Assembly (NCBI RefSeq): GCF_000715495.1
Contig: NZ_JNLX01000059.1
Location: forward strand, 22,248-86,247
Direction of reading: 5' to 3'
Source of the DNA: Hymenobacter sp. IS2118
GTDB lineage: Bacteria; Bacteroidota; Bacteroidia; Cytophagales; Hymenobacteraceae
DNA length: 64,000 nucleotides
Shown here: positions 8,893 to 18,330 of the stretch, piece by piece
How positions within the stretch are numbered: the stretch's first letter is position 1
How the letters are laid out: each line of letters starts with the position of its first letter
The notes under the pieces: model-generated
What the model was told of the DNA's origin: nothing
The model's input: only the letters and a program-made list of their open reading frames with translations
Databases searched by the model: none
Made by a program: the position numbers and the translations under genes

Positions 8893-9272
8893 GCGAGGAC
8901 CTGAGCCCCGCCGAAAACCACGAGTCGGAAGCTGATTTTGAAGCCCGTTGGGAGGAGTTGATGCTGGAAATGGACGCGCGCTTCGGCAAGCGGCCCGACC
9001 TGAACGCGCTGCTGCTGCTCATCGGCATTCAGGAGCTGAACCAGGGCATCACCACCTTCACCAAGGAGCAGAAGCAGGACCTGATGCACATTGCCACCTG
9101 CCGGCTTTTCAGCCTGAGCGGCCACTACGAGCTGGAACGCACGGACGAGGACGGCTGGCCGCACTACAAGCTGCTGCGCCCCGTGCCCTTCGCCAACCTC
9201 AAAGAGCAGGAGCGCATGCTGCGCTGGCACGTGCTGGAGTATTTCCTGCTGGACCCAGGCGATGACCTGTAG
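8889..9272 (+). CDS. Conserved hypothetical protein coupled to the CMD-family gene
   Basis: The 127-residue, acidic, probably cytosolic and alpha-helical protein has no signal peptide or membrane segment. I do not recognise a named domain. The central part (ALLLLIGIQELNQGITTF, then EQKQDLMHIATCRLFS) looks like a buried helix pair. The start overlaps the previous stop by four bases, so co-translation with the AhpD-like protein is likely. The function is unknown. Confidence 0.75.
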   Translation: MSEDLSPAENHESEADFEARWEELMLEMDARFGKRPDLNALLLLIGIQELNQGITTFTKEQKQDLMHIATCRLFSLSGHYELERTDEDGWPHYKLLRPVPFANLKEQERMLRWHVLEYFLLDPGDDL

Positions 9273-9332
9273 CTGAGCGGAACGTCATGTCGCGCGCAGT
9301 CAAGACATGACTGTTTCTATCTAAACACCTGA

Positions 9333-10100
9333 ATGAAAATCATTTCCTACAACGTGAATGGCCTGCGCTCGGCCCTGAGCAAGGGCTTGCTGGACTGGGT
9401 GGCCGAGGCCGCACCCGACGTGCTGTGCCTGCAGGAAATCAAAGCCGGGCGCGAGGCCTTGGACGTGGCCGGCTTTGAAGCATTGGGCTACCACGCCTAC
9501 CTGCACACGGCCCAAAAACCCGGCTACAGCGGCGTGGCCACGTTCTCGAAAGTGGCGCCGAAAGCCGTTGTTCACGGCTGCGGACAAAGCTGCTACGACG
9601 ACGAAGGCCGCGTGCTACGGCTCGATTTCGAAGACTTCTCGGTGCTGAACACCTACATGCCTTCGGGAACGAGCGGGCCGGAACGGCAGACGTTTAAAGT
9701 CGAATGGCTACATTTTTTTCGCAGCTACGTAGCTGGGCTGAAGAAGGAAAATCTGCCGCCGTTGCTTATTGGCGGCGATTTCAACTGCTGCCAGACGGCC
9801 ATCGACCTGCACAACCCCAAGGCCAACCAGAACAGCCCCGGCTACACGCCCGAGGAGCGGCAGTGGTTCCGCGAGTTGCTGGCCGATGGATTCGTGGATA
9901 CGTTCCGGCAGCAGCACGGCGAGGCCGTGGGCCACTACTCGTGGTGGAGCTACCGGGCCGGCTCGCGCCAACGCAACGTGGGCTGGCGCCTCGACCACTG
10001 GCTGGCCGACACCGCCCTGCAACCGCGCCTGACCGGAGCCGGTCTGTTGCCCGACGTGGTGCATTCCGACCACTGCCCGGCCTGGGTTTCGGTAAGGTAG
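9333..10100 (+). CDS. xth: Exodeoxyribonuclease III (AP endonuclease, ExoA/Xth family)
   Basis: The 255-residue enzyme carries all the family motifs: MKIISYNVNGLRSA at the start, CLQEIKA (metal-binding Glu), NTYMPSG, GGDFNCC (catalytic Asp/Asn), WWSYRAG...GWRLDHWL and the terminal HSDHCP (catalytic His). It cleaves abasic sites and degrades 3' ends in base-excision repair. One oddity is that the usual GDxNxA motif ends in Cys-Cys. It stands between the CMD pair and the DUF4175 gene. Confidence 0.93.
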   Translation: MKIISYNVNGLRSALSKGLLDWVAEAAPDVLCLQEIKAGREALDVAGFEALGYHAYLHTAQKPGYSGVATFSKVAPKAVVHGCGQSCYDDEGRVLRLDFEDFSVLNTYMPSGTSGPERQTFKVEWLHFFRSYVAGLKKENLPPLLIGGDFNCCQTAIDLHNPKANQNSPGYTPEERQWFRELLADGFVDTFRQQHGEAVGHYSWWSYRAGSRQRNVGWRLDHWLADTALQPRLTGAGLLPDVVHSDHCPAWVSVR

Positions 10101-10282
10101 GTGTTTTGGGGTAAGAGGGTTTGGGGGTAGGAGGGTAGGAGGGTTTTTTAGGGCAAAAGGAGTAGGAGAGGTGCATTTGCTATTGTGCACAACTCGCACC
10201 CTCCTACCTCCAAACCCTCTTACCCTGAAAACAACCCTCCTACCCCCAAACCCTCTTACCCTGAAAAACCTATCCTGCCCTA
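10098..10282. repeat. Paired G-rich/C-rich palindrome, family C
   Basis: The left arm has runs such as GTAAGAGGGTTTGGGGGTAG and TAGGAGGG. The right arm carries the complements, with CCTCCTACC and ACCCTCTTACCCTGAAAA each appearing twice. The same vocabulary recurs at 59876-60136. The space between exonuclease III and the DUF4175 gene holds nothing else visible. Confidence 0.7.
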
Positions 10283-10336
10283 AAAAGAAACCAAGCGCCC
10301 CGTCGTGATGTATCTTTCCTGAACAAGACCTGATTT

Positions 10337-13300
10337 ATGGCGATGCTGATAGAGCGCGGTGCTGCGGCGGCCGAGTACCCGGCCCTGGCGCGGGTGCGAA
10401 CGGAGCTGGAGGCTTTCAAGCGCAAGTTTTATCTGAACCTGTTGGTGCGGGGGGCGCTGGTGGCTGTGGGCCTGCTGCTCACGCTGTTTGTGGTGTTCAA
10501 CGTGCTCGAATACTTCCTGTACCTGCCCACGGCGGTGCGCGCCGGACTGCTGTTCAGCTTTTTGGCGCTGGTGGTGTACAGCTTCGGGCGTTGGATTTGG
10601 ACGCCCCTGGCCGCCCTCACCAACCTGCGCCGGCTGCTAAGCGACGAGCAGGCCGCCCGCCGGGTAGGGGAGTTGTTCCCGGAGGTGCAAGACCGGCTGC
10701 TGAATGCCTTGCAGCTGCAAGGCCAGGCGCGCGACAACGCCTTGGTTGCTGCCAGCCTGGAGCAACGGGCCGCGCAGTTGGGCAACATTTCGTTTGCTCA
10801 GGGCATCGATATCAAGCAGCAGAGCCGGCCGCTGTGGAAGTACGCCGCCGTGCCGGTAGCACTACTGCTGGTGCTGCTGGCCCTTTACCCCAGCTTTTTG
10901 GTGCAGGGCACCGAGCGCATCTGGCACTACAAGCGGGCGTATTCGCCGCCGGCCCCGTTTCAGTTCGTCATTAAAAATGCTAAGCTGACGGCGTTTCGGG
11001 GCGAAGACTTTACGCTGGACGTGGGCGTGACGGGCGCGGCGCTGCCAGCCGAGATGCGCATTGCCTACGGCGAAGGCGAGCGCCGTTTGAGCAAGGTGGC
11101 GGGCCGCGGCGACCAGTTCCGCTACACGTTTGAGCAGCCCCAGGGCGACGTGACCTTTCAACTGGAAGGCGCCGGGTTCAACTCGCCCGAGTACACGCTG
11201 ACGGTGCTGGAACGGCCCAATCTGCGCGATTTCAAGGTCAACATTACCTATCCGAGTTATACCGGCAAGACGGCCGAAACCATTGCGAACGGCGGCAACC
11301 TGACGGTGCCCGAGGGTAGCACCGTGCGCTGGGAATTTGCCACGGCCGCTACCGACGAGCTGGCCCTGGTATTCCAGAACCCCGACGAAGTAGTGGCCGC
11401 CACCGGCGATGACGGCACGTTTGTGGCCAGCCGGCGGGTGCTGCGCTCGCAGCCTTATTTGCTGCGCCTGAAAAACCCGGCCAGCCTGAACCGCGACCCG
11501 ATTTCCTATCAGCTCACGGCTGTGCCCGACCTGGCGCCCACGCTAACGCTGGAGGCGTTTTCGGATACCGTGACGCAACGATTTCTGGCCCTGGGCGGCA
11601 CCGTGCGCGACGATTATGGCCTTACCCGGTTGGAGCTGCACTACCGCCTCATGCGGGGTGGTAATGCGCGGGCGGCGGGCAGCTACGCCACCCGCCCGCT
11701 AAGCCTGCCCCGCGAGAGCGCCGGCACCTACGCCTACACCTGGAACCTGAACCCGCTGAACCTGCAGCCCGGCGACCGGCTGGAATACTACGTCGAGGCC
11801 TGGGACAACGACGGCGTGCACGGGCCCAAGTCCAGCCGCACGCGGCCGATTGAGTTCCGCCTGCCCGGCCGGCGCGAGATGCGCGAGGAGCTGAACGCCC
11901 AGGCGCAGTCGGTGGCCAGCCAGATGAGCCAGGCCGCCAAACAAAGCGAGAAGCTGGAGCGCGAGCTGGCCAAGGCTCAGGACAAGCTGAAAACCAAGCG
12001 CGACATGAGCTTTCAGGACCGCAAGCAGCTCGAAAACATGCTGGACGAGAAGCAGCGCATGAACGAGCAGGTGGAGCAGATGCAGAAGATGTTCGAGCAG
12101 CTGCAGCAGAAGCAGGACCAGCTCAGCCCCAAAAGCGAGGAATTGGCCAAAAAAGCCGAGGAGCTGAAAAAGCTCATGAACGACCTGCTCGACCCCGAAA
12201 CCAAGAAGCTCTACGACAAGCTGCAGAAGCTGCTGGAACAGCAAAAGCAGCCCGACGCCGAGATGCAGAAACTGCTGCAGCAGCTCGAAAACAAGGAGGA
12301 CACCTTGCAAAAAGAGCTGGACCGGGCGCTGGAGATGTTTAAGCAGATGCAACTGGAGCAGAAGGTGGAGGAAACCGCCAATAAGCTGGAAGAGCTGGCC
12401 AAGGACGAAGAGCAGCTGGCCGAAAAGACGGCGCAGAACGATAAGGAAAACCCCGATAACAAGGCGTCGAACCAGGAGCAAAAGGCCAAAAACGAGCAGC
12501 TCAAGCAGGAGCAGGCCCAAAACCAGCAGGCGTTTGAGGACCTTAAAAAAGAGCTGCAGGAATTGAAGCAGCTGGACAAGGAAACCGGCGACCAGAACGG
12601 CATCGACGAGCAGAAGCCCGAGCAGCAGCAGACCGACCAGGACATGGAAGACAGCCAGGAGCAGCTCGGCAAAAACCAGAACGGCAAGGCCGCCGCCAAG
12701 CAGAAAAGCGCCGCCAAGCGCATGAAGCAGATGGCCAAGAAAATGCGTGACCAGATGAGCGAGGAGGAAAGCGACCAGGCCCAGCAAAACATCGACGACC
12801 TGCGCGACATCCTGGAAAACCTGCTCACGCTGAGCTTCGACCAGGAAGGCCTGATGAAGGATTTCCGGAAGGTGAACCAGAGCGACCCGCGCTTCGTGCA
12901 GCTGGGCCAGACCCAACGCAAGCTGCGCGACGACGCCAAGATTATCCAGGATTCGCTGTACGCCCTGGCCAAAAAGGAGCCCAAGATTCAGAGCTTCGTG
13001 ACCCGCGAAGTGGGCGAGATGAACGGCCGCATGGACGAGTCCCTCACCCACATTCAGCAGCGCGACCCCGGCCGCGCCACCGCCACCCAGCAGCAGGCCA
13101 TGACCAGCATGAACAATCTGGCGCTGATGCTGCAAAGCTCCCTCAACCAGATGCAGCGGGAAGCCCAGGCCGGCAAAGGCCAGCCCCAGGACGGCCAAGG
13201 CAAACCCGGCAAGAAAAAAGGCAAGGGCAAAGGGCAGGGCAAAGGCAACAAGCCCGGCCCCGGCGACATGGGCAAAATGCAGCAGCAGCTAAACGAGCAA

Positions 13301-13846
13301 ATTCAGAAGCTCTCGCAGAGTGGCAAATCGGGCCGCGAAATGTCGCAGGAGCTGGCCAAGCTGGCCGGCCAGCAGCAGATGCTGCGCCAGGCCATGCAGC
13401 AGCTCGACAAAATGCAGCAGGGCGCGGGCAAGCCCGGCGGCAAGGCGGGCCAGGGCAAAGAAGGTGGCAAGGAAGACCAGGAGGGCGGCGCCAATGGCAA
13501 GGACGGCAAAGGCGAAGAGGGCGGCGGCGGCACCGGCGAGCTCAAGAAAATGATGGAGCAAACCGAAACCGACCTCGTGAACAAGCGCCTGACCCAGGAA
13601 ACCATCCTGCGTCAGCAGCAAATTCTCACCCGCCTGCTCGAAGTAGAGAAGTCGGCCCGCGAGCGCGACCAGGACACCAAGCGCGAAGCCCAGTCCGCGC
13701 AGGTAAAGACGCCTGTTTTTCCACCTGGCTTCGATAAATACAAGGCAAACAAAGAACGCCAGACGGAATTACTACGTAGTACACCCCCGAGCCTTACTCC
13801 GTACTATCAACGCGAAGTAGGTGAGTACTTTCAGAAGATTAAATAG
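10337..13846 (+). CDS. DUF4175 family membrane protein with long coiled coil
   Basis: This 1169-residue protein has two or three N-terminal membrane segments (about residues 38-58, 65-85 and 155-180). An Ig-like beta region follows (about 190-500). A huge Gln/Glu/Lys-rich coiled coil occupies about 510-820, and the C-terminal region is Gly/Lys-rich and disordered (about 930-1060). This architecture matches the DUF4175 family of Bacteroidota, whose function is not established. The coiled coil would extend into the periplasm or cytosol as a spacer. It is followed by a hairpin and then the ATPase and YbeY genes. Its composition, not its fold, accounts for the long reading frames on the opposite strand. 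Confidence 0.85.
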   Translation: MAMLIERGAAAAEYPALARVRTELEAFKRKFYLNLLVRGALVAVGLLLTLFVVFNVLEYFLYLPTAVRAGLLFSFLALVVYSFGRWIWTPLAALTNLRRLLSDEQAARRVGELFPEVQDRLLNALQLQGQARDNALVAASLEQRAAQLGNISFAQGIDIKQQSRPLWKYAAVPVALLLVLLALYPSFLVQGTERIWHYKRAYSPPAPFQFVIKNAKLTAFRGEDFTLDVGVTGAALPAEMRIAYGEGERRLSKVAGRGDQFRYTFEQPQGDVTFQLEGAGFNSPEYTLTVLERPNLRDFKVNITYPSYTGKTAETIANGGNLTVPEGSTVRWEFATAATDELALVFQNPDEVVAATGDDGTFVASRRVLRSQPYLLRLKNPASLNRDPISYQLTAVPDLAPTLTLEAFSDTVTQRFLALGGTVRDDYGLTRLELHYRLMRGGNARAAGSYATRPLSLPRESAGTYAYTWNLNPLNLQPGDRLEYYVEAWDNDGVHGPKSSRTRPIEFRLPGRREMREELNAQAQSVASQMSQAAKQSEKLERELAKAQDKLKTKRDMSFQDRKQLENMLDEKQRMNEQVEQMQKMFEQLQQKQDQLSPKSEELAKKAEELKKLMNDLLDPETKKLYDKLQKLLEQQKQPDAEMQKLLQQLENKEDTLQKELDRALEMFKQMQLEQKVEETANKLEELAKDEEQLAEKTAQNDKENPDNKASNQEQKAKNEQLKQEQAQNQQAFEDLKKELQELKQLDKETGDQNGIDEQKPEQQQTDQDMEDSQEQLGKNQNGKAAAKQKSAAKRMKQMAKKMRDQMSEEESDQAQQNIDDLRDILENLLTLSFDQEGLMKDFRKVNQSDPRFVQLGQTQRKLRDDAKIIQDSLYALAKKEPKIQSFVTREVGEMNGRMDESLTHIQQRDPGRATATQQQAMTSMNNLALMLQSSLNQMQREAQAGKGQPQDGQGKPGKKKGKGKGQGKGNKPGPGDMGKMQQQLNEQIQKLSQSGKSGREMSQELAKLAGQQQMLRQAMQQLDKMQQGAGKPGGKAGQGKEGGKEDQEGGANGKDGKGEEGGGGTGELKKMMEQTETDLVNKRLTQETILRQQQILTRLLEVEKSARERDQDTKREAQSAQVKTPVFPPGFDKYKANKERQTELLRSTPPSLTPYYQREVGEYFQKIK

Positions 13847-13871
13847 GCGTTGCCCTACTTATCAGCCGGTT

Positions 13872-13902
13872 CTTCCGCTTATCGCAAACCGATAAGCGGA
13901 AG
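13872..13902. terminator. Hairpin after the DUF4175 gene
   Basis: A perfect 13-bp stem, CTTCCGCTTATCG with CGATAAGCGGAAG, surrounds a five-base loop. No T-run follows, so it may be an attenuator, a processing site or a weak terminator. Confidence 0.5.
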
Positions 13903-13919
13903 TCTGCCGTACTATCTAC

Positions 13920-13927
13920 TACTTTTG
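13920..13927 (+). promoter_or_regulatory. Probable -7 box (TACTTTTG) for the ATPase/ybeY pair
   Basis: TACTTTTG matches TAnnTTTG and lies 41 bases before the start of the RsbW-like gene, just after the hairpin. No convincing -33 element is seen. Confidence 0.45.
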
Positions 13928-13968
13928 CCGCCCCTAACACGCTGCCGCCCTTCCCATCAAACCACCTT

Positions 13969-14415
13969 ATGAAGCAGGTAAAAATTCAGATTCCGTCGCT
14001 CGTCGAAAACATCCGCGTGGTGGAGAGTTTTATCGATAATTCCAAGGATACCTTTCATATTGAGGACGATATCTACGGTAACATTATGGTGGCCGTGACC
14101 GAGGCGGTGAACAATGCTATCCGTCACGGCAACAAGTTCGACAAAGACAAGAACGTCTACCTGTCGCTTTACGTGGAGCCGCAGCAGCTCAAGTTTGAGA
14201 TTGAAGACGAAGGTGCCGGCTTCAATTACGACAACCTGGACGACCCCACGGCGCCCGAGAACCTGGAAAACCCCGGCGGCCGCGGTATTTTCCTCATCCG
14301 CCATTTGGCCGATGAAGTAGAATTCAGCAAAGAAGGCCGCCGCGTGCAGCTCACGTTCCAGCTCACGGCCGCGTCCGTGGACGAAAGCCCCGCTACCGAC
14401 CACCTCGCAGCCTAA
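13969..14415 (+). CDS. RsbW-like GHKL ATPase (anti-sigma/serine kinase type)
   Basis: The 148-residue protein is a single HATPase_c_2 domain. The N box is TEAVNNAIRHGN (about residues 45-56), the G1 box is DEGAGF (about 82-87) and the G2 box is GGRGIFLI (about 103-110). Stand-alone domains of this kind are anti-sigma or anti-anti-sigma kinases such as RsbW and SpoIIAB; the target here is unknown. No sigma factor or STAS partner is adjacent. It is followed six bases later by ybeY, which suggests an operon. Confidence 0.85.
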   Translation: MKQVKIQIPSLVENIRVVESFIDNSKDTFHIEDDIYGNIMVAVTEAVNNAIRHGNKFDKDKNVYLSLYVEPQQLKFEIEDEGAGFNYDNLDDPTAPENLENPGGRGIFLIRHLADEVEFSKEGRRVQLTFQLTAASVDESPATDHLAA

Positions 14416-14421
14416 AGCAGC

Positions 14422-14916
14422 ATGAACAGCCACCCGCCGGTGGGGCCTCCCCACCACGAAACCCCGCCCGGCGACTTGCACCACGAGGCCCCGGGCATCG
14501 AGTTTATGGTGGAAGACGCGCCCGAATTTGAGCTCTCCGACGCCGAGGAGCTCATCAGCTGGATTGAGCGCGTGGCTGCGGTGCATGAGCACCGCATTGT
14601 GCAGCTCACCTACATCTTTTGCTCCGACGACTACCTGCACCAGCTCAACGTGGAGTACCTCGACCACGACACGCTGACGGACGTTATCACCTTCGATAAT
14701 TCCGACGATGCCGACATCCTGGAAGGCGACATCTTCATCAGCGTGGAGCGGGTGCGCGACAATGCCAAGGACCTGGGCGTGAGTTTCCGCGACGAGCTGC
14801 ACCGCGTCATGATTCACGGCGTGCTGCACCTGCTGGGCTACCACGACAAGGACCTGCTGAGCCAAACGGCCATGCGCGCCAAAGAGGACCACTGCCTTTC
14901 GCTACGCACGTTTTAG
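14422..14916 (+). CDS. ybeY: Endoribonuclease YbeY (16S rRNA maturation)
   Basis: The 164-residue protein has the diagnostic block DTLTDVITFDN and the zinc-binding HGVLHLLGYHDKD (about residues 132-144). The usual third ligand of HGxLHLxGYDH appears shifted here, as seen in many Bacteroidota members. YbeY acts in 16S rRNA 3' processing and ribosome quality control. The first 28 residues are His/Pro-rich and not part of the family core; a start at the internal ATG at 14506 would remove them. It is probably co-transcribed with the upstream ATPase. Confidence 0.9.
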   Translation: MNSHPPVGPPHHETPPGDLHHEAPGIEFMVEDAPEFELSDAEELISWIERVAAVHEHRIVQLTYIFCSDDYLHQLNVEYLDHDTLTDVITFDNSDDADILEGDIFISVERVRDNAKDLGVSFRDELHRVMIHGVLHLLGYHDKDLLSQTAMRAKEDHCLSLRTF

Positions 14917-15017
14917 GGCACCGTTTTTCAGACTGCTAACGCCCGCCTTGTGGGAAGTTTGGCATTGCCAACCCGGCTGGCTGCGATAGCTGGGCCATTG
15001 TTTGTTTGCCCCGTTTT

Positions 15018-15743
15018 ATGTCCGCTTCTTCTCCTGCGCCATCCTTTATTCGGGGCGAAGCTTTGGATTATTACCTGGCACAGGGCTACTACCGCATGCA
15101 GCAGGACCTGTTCACCTGCCAGTTTGTGCCTTTTGATGGCCGGATTTACACCGCCCACTGGCTGCGCGTGGTGCTGGCCGACGTGCAATGGGGCCCCGAA
15201 CAGCGCCGCCTGCTGCGCCGCAACGCCCGTTTCGCGGCCACCGTTCAGCCGTTTCGCCTCACCGCCGAGTACGAGGAGCTGTACACGCGCTACCGGAATG
15301 CCATCACCTTCGATGCCGCGCCCAGCGTGGAGGCCGTGCTGCTGGGCGGCGAGGCGCACAACGCTTTCAATACCTACACCATCGAGCTGCGCGATGCCGG
15401 ACGCCTCATCGCCGTCGGCATTTTCGACCGCGGCGACCGCAGCCTGGCGGGCATCCTCAACTTCTACGACCCCACTTACCACCGCCACAGCCTCGGCAAA
15501 TACCTGCTGCTGCTAAAAGCCGACTATGCCCGCCGCCTGCGGCTGGACTATTATTATCCCGGCTACGTGGTGCACGACTACCCCAAATTCGACTATAAGC
15601 TGTTTCTTAGTTCCTCAGCCACGGAAGTATTCGACTGCGTGCGGGGCCAGTGGCAGCCATTTTCCTGGGACGCAGTAGCCGCCCATTCGGCCGAGCTGCT
15701 GGCCGAGTGGCTCCCAGAGGAACTGCGCAGCCCTGAGCAATAA
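15018..15743 (+). CDS. Arginyl/leucyl-tRNA-protein transferase-like protein (ATE/Bpt type)
   Basis: The ATG at 15018 gives 241 residues; a TTG four codons upstream is possible. The N-terminal part (QGYYRMQQDLFTCQFV, then HWLRVVLADVQ) and the C-terminal GNAT-like part (AVGIFDRGDRSLAGILNFYDP, SLGKYLLLLKADYAR, YYPGYVVHDYPKFDYK) resemble the ATE_C region of arginyl-transferases. These enzymes add an amino acid from tRNA to the N-termini of proteins, marking them for degradation. The full set of N-terminal Cys residues seen in the eukaryotic enzyme is absent. It sits upstream of mnmG with its own gap. Confidence 0.7.
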   Translation: MSASSPAPSFIRGEALDYYLAQGYYRMQQDLFTCQFVPFDGRIYTAHWLRVVLADVQWGPEQRRLLRRNARFAATVQPFRLTAEYEELYTRYRNAITFDAAPSVEAVLLGGEAHNAFNTYTIELRDAGRLIAVGIFDRGDRSLAGILNFYDPTYHRHSLGKYLLLLKADYARRLRLDYYYPGYVVHDYPKFDYKLFLSSSATEVFDCVRGQWQPFSWDAVAAHSAELLAEWLPEELRSPEQ

Positions 15744-15816
15744 CGTTACGGGCGCTGCCATTACGTTGCGCAATTACGGCGGCGTGGTTGCGGCGCGGCG
15801 CCTATCCTGAATTGCG

Positions 15817-15824
15817 TAATTTTG
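15817..15824 (+). promoter_or_regulatory. mnmG: Probable -7 box (TAATTTTG) for mnmG
   Basis: TAATTTTG fits TAnnTTTG and lies 112 bases before the mnmG ATG. The nearest TTG, at 15788-15790, is 26 bases away, which is longer than usual for a -33 element. A start here would place both hairpins that follow in the mRNA leader. Confidence 0.45.
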
Positions 15825-15827
15825 CAG

Positions 15828-15927
15828 GAACGCGCCTTGGCGCGTTCTGCGTTAGAACATTCAGCGTTGGCTCAATTCTAAATTATACCGCGTCGGTGCG
15901 GCACACCGAACGCGCTCTGGCGCGTTC
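15828..15927 (+). promoter_or_regulatory. mnmG: Two near-identical 20-nt hairpins in the mnmG leader
   Basis: Positions 15828-15847 and 15908-15927 fold as GAACGCGCC-TT-GGCGCGTTC and GAACGCGC-TCTG-GCGCGTTC. The second ends eight bases before the mnmG start and could cover the ribosome-binding region. The arms of one copy can also pair with those of the other, so alternative folds are possible. Confidence 0.6.
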
Positions 15928-15935
15928 CTACAATT

Positions 15936-17804
15936 ATGTTTCAGCAAGAAGAATACGACGTTATTGTAGTAGGCGCGGGCCACGCCGGTTGCGAAGCCGC
16001 CGCCGCCGCCGCCAACCTGGGCTCGAAAGTGCTGCTGGTAACGATGAACATGAACACCATCGCCCAAATGTCGTGCAACCCGGCCATGGGCGGCGTGGCC
16101 AAGGGCCAGATTGTGCGCGAAATCGACGCGCTGGGCGGCCAGTCGGGCATCATCACCGACCAGACCATGATTCAGTTTCGGATGCTGAACCGCTCCAAAG
16201 GCCCCGCCATGTGGAGCCCCCGCGCCCAAAGCGACCGGATGCGCTTCGCCGAAGCCTGGCGCCTGACCCTGGAAGGCATAGCAAACGTGGACTTCTGGCA
16301 GGAAGCTGTGACCGGCATCGTGGTGGAAAACGACGTCTGCGTGGGCGTGAAAACCCAGCTCGGCATTGAGTTCCGGGGCAAGTCGGTGGTGCTGACGAAC
16401 GGCACGTTTCTCAACGGCCTCATTCACATTGGCGAGAAGAACTTTGGCGGCGGCCGGGCCGCGGAGAAGGGCAGCCGCGGCATCACGGAGCAGCTGCTGG
16501 AGCTGGGCTTTGAGGCCGGCCGCATGAAAACCGGCACCCCGCCCCGCGTGGACGGCCGCAGCCTCGACTACTCCAAAATGGAAGTGCAGGGCGGCGACGA
16601 GGTGCCCAGCAAATTCTCTTACCTCGACACGCCGCGCCTTACGCAGCAGCGGCCCTGCTACATCACCTACACCAACGAGCGGGTGCACGACATCCTGCGC
16701 GAGGGTTTCGAGAAGTCGCCCATGTTCCAGGGCCGCATCAAGGGCCTGGGGCCGCGCTACTGCCCCAGCGTGGAGGATAAAATCAACCGCTTTGCCGACA
16801 AGGACCGCCACCAGATTTTCGTGGAGCCGGAGGGTTGGAGCACGGTGGAATGCTACGTGAACGGCTTTTCGAGCAGCCTGCCCGAGGACGTGCAGTACCG
16901 CGCCCTGCGCGAAATCGCGGGCTTCGAGCACGCCAAGATGTTCCGGCCCGGCTACGCCATCGAGTACGACTTCTTCCCGCCCACCCAACTCAGCCTCACG
17001 CTTGAAACCAAGCGGATTGCGGGGCTGTATTTCGCGGGCCAGATAAACGGCACCACGGGCTACGAAGAAGCCGCCTGCCAGGGCCTGATGGCCGGCATCA
17101 ACGCCCACAACAAGGTGCACGGCCGGCAGCCCTTCGTACTCAAGCGGAGCGAGGCCTACATCGGCGTGCTCATTGATGACCTGGTGAACAAAGGCACCGA
17201 CGAGCCTTACCGCATGTTCACGAGCCGGGCCGAGCACCGCATTCTGTTGCGCCAGGACAATGCCGACCTGCGCCTCACGCCGCTGGGCCACGAGCTGGGC
17301 CTGGCTTCGGACGCGCGTCTGGCGCGCGTGCGGATGAAGGAAGCGCAAGCCGCCGAGCTGGCCGAGCTGCTCCAGAAATTCGCCATCGAAACCACCGAAA
17401 TCAACCCGCTGCTCACGGAGCTGGGCTCGGCCGAAATCCACGAAAAAACCCGTGCCGTGAACCTGCTGCGCCGCCCCAACGTGGAACTGGCCGACCTGCG
17501 CCGGGCCCTGCCCGCGCTGGATGCCGCCTTGGCGGCGTTCGATGCCGAGGCGCTGGAACAGTCCATCATCAACATCAAGTACGAAACCTACCTGCAGAAG
17601 GAGCACCAGCAGGCCGCGCGCCAGCAGGAGTTGGAAAACTTTGTGATTCAGGGCCGGCTCGACTACCGGGCCATGCCCGCGCTTAGCCACGAAGCCCGCG
17701 AAAAGCTCCTCAAGATTCAGCCCGAAACCATTGGGCAAGCCTCGCGCATCAGCGGCATCTCCCCGGCCGACGTGTCGGTGCTGATGGTGTATTTGGGGCG
17801 ATGA
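15936..17804 (+). CDS. mnmG: tRNA uridine-5-carboxymethylaminomethyl modification enzyme MnmG (GidA)
   Basis: The 622-residue flavoprotein starts with the FAD-binding [16 protein letters not shown] and carries the family signatures [37 protein letters not shown] and [20 protein letters not shown]. It ends in the helical tRNA/MnmE-binding domain with YLQKEHQQ. With MnmE it modifies the wobble uridine of several tRNAs. Length is normal. gidA is classically near the replication origin in many bacteria, which matters because an origin-like region starts 3.5 kb downstream. The next gene overlaps its stop by four bases. Confidence 0.96.
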   Translation: MFQQEEYDVIVVGAGHAGCEAAAAAANLGSKVLLVTMNMNTIAQMSCNPAMGGVAKGQIVREIDALGGQSGIITDQTMIQFRMLNRSKGPAMWSPRAQSDRMRFAEAWRLTLEGIANVDFWQEAVTGIVVENDVCVGVKTQLGIEFRGKSVVLTNGTFLNGLIHIGEKNFGGGRAAEKGSRGITEQLLELGFEAGRMKTGTPPRVDGRSLDYSKMEVQGGDEVPSKFSYLDTPRLTQQRPCYITYTNERVHDILREGFEKSPMFQGRIKGLGPRYCPSVEDKINRFADKDRHQIFVEPEGWSTVECYVNGFSSSLPEDVQYRALREIAGFEHAKMFRPGYAIEYDFFPPTQLSLTLETKRIAGLYFAGQINGTTGYEEAACQGLMAGINAHNKVHGRQPFVLKRSEAYIGVLIDDLVNKGTDEPYRMFTSRAEHRILLRQDNADLRLTPLGHELGLASDARLARVRMKEAQAAELAELLQKFAIETTEINPLLTELGSAEIHEKTRAVNLLRRPNVELADLRRALPALDAALAAFDAEALEQSIINIKYETYLQKEHQQAARQQELENFVIQGRLDYRAMPALSHEAREKLLKIQPETIGQASRISGISPADVSVLMVYLGR

Positions 17805-18136
17805 AAACCGGAGAAGCAGCTAGTAATTGGTCTCGCTTCCTGTTTTGGACGGGTCTGCTGAACGGGCTAGTTTTGTGCGGACTGCTGATTAGCTACCGGT
17901 CTGAGGAAACTCACTTCTGGGCAATGGGTTGCTGGCTCCTGCTGCTGGCACAAGGGCTGCTGGCCATTGTGGTTATGGTTCGCAGACTCCTGAATCGACG
18001 GTGGGGCCCGGCCTTGGTCTGGCTGCTGTGGGCTGGTCTGGGATTGGGGCTTTGGGTCATCGCCACACTGCCGGTACTGGTGCTTAACGGAGCCGGCACT
18101 ACGATTGATGGGCCACTACTGGGTAGCCCGGAGTGA
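17801..18136 (+). CDS. Small integral membrane protein, unknown
   Basis: The 111-residue protein has three hydrophobic segments (about residues 12-32, 40-60 and 72-96) separated by short Arg-rich turns. I do not recognise a family. Its start (ATGA) overlaps the mnmG stop by four bases, so it is probably translated from the same mRNA. Membrane insertion is clear; function is not. Confidence 0.65.
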   Translation: MKTGEAASNWSRFLFWTGLLNGLVLCGLLISYRSEETHFWAMGCWLLLLAQGLLAIVVMVRRLLNRRWGPALVWLLWAGLGLGLWVIATLPVLVLNGAGTTIDGPLLGSPE

Positions 18137-18254
18137 ATCTGACCGTGCAGATTCGCTGTATCGCCGACCTGATTTCATACCAAGATAGTCCAGAGCAAAT
18201 GGAGCAACGGCCTACTGTAATTCAGGCCGCAGCCTTATTGTAGCCCCAAAAGCC

Positions 18255-18262
18255 TATTTTTG
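18255..18262 (+). promoter_or_regulatory. Possible -7 box (TATTTTTG) of the methyltransferase operon
   Basis: TATTTTTG fits TAnnTTTG in the 194-base gap before the GTG start at 18331. A small hairpin (GCCTGA TGCAAG TCAGGC, 18283-18300) follows it in the leader. Confidence 0.4.
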
Positions 18263-18330
18263 CTAGTGCAATACAAATAGCGGCCTGATGCAAGTCAGGC
18301 TGCTTCGCTTATAGTCTGAACATCTGCCCT

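Noticed and set aside
11699..13198. A 499-codon frame opposite the DUF4175 coiled coil
   Set aside because: It is Leu/Val/His-rich because it mirrors a Gln/Lys/Glu-rich coiled coil. No motif or start context supports it.
15861..17738. A 625-codon frame opposite mnmG
   Set aside because: It is the antisense shadow of mnmG, which has unmistakable motifs.
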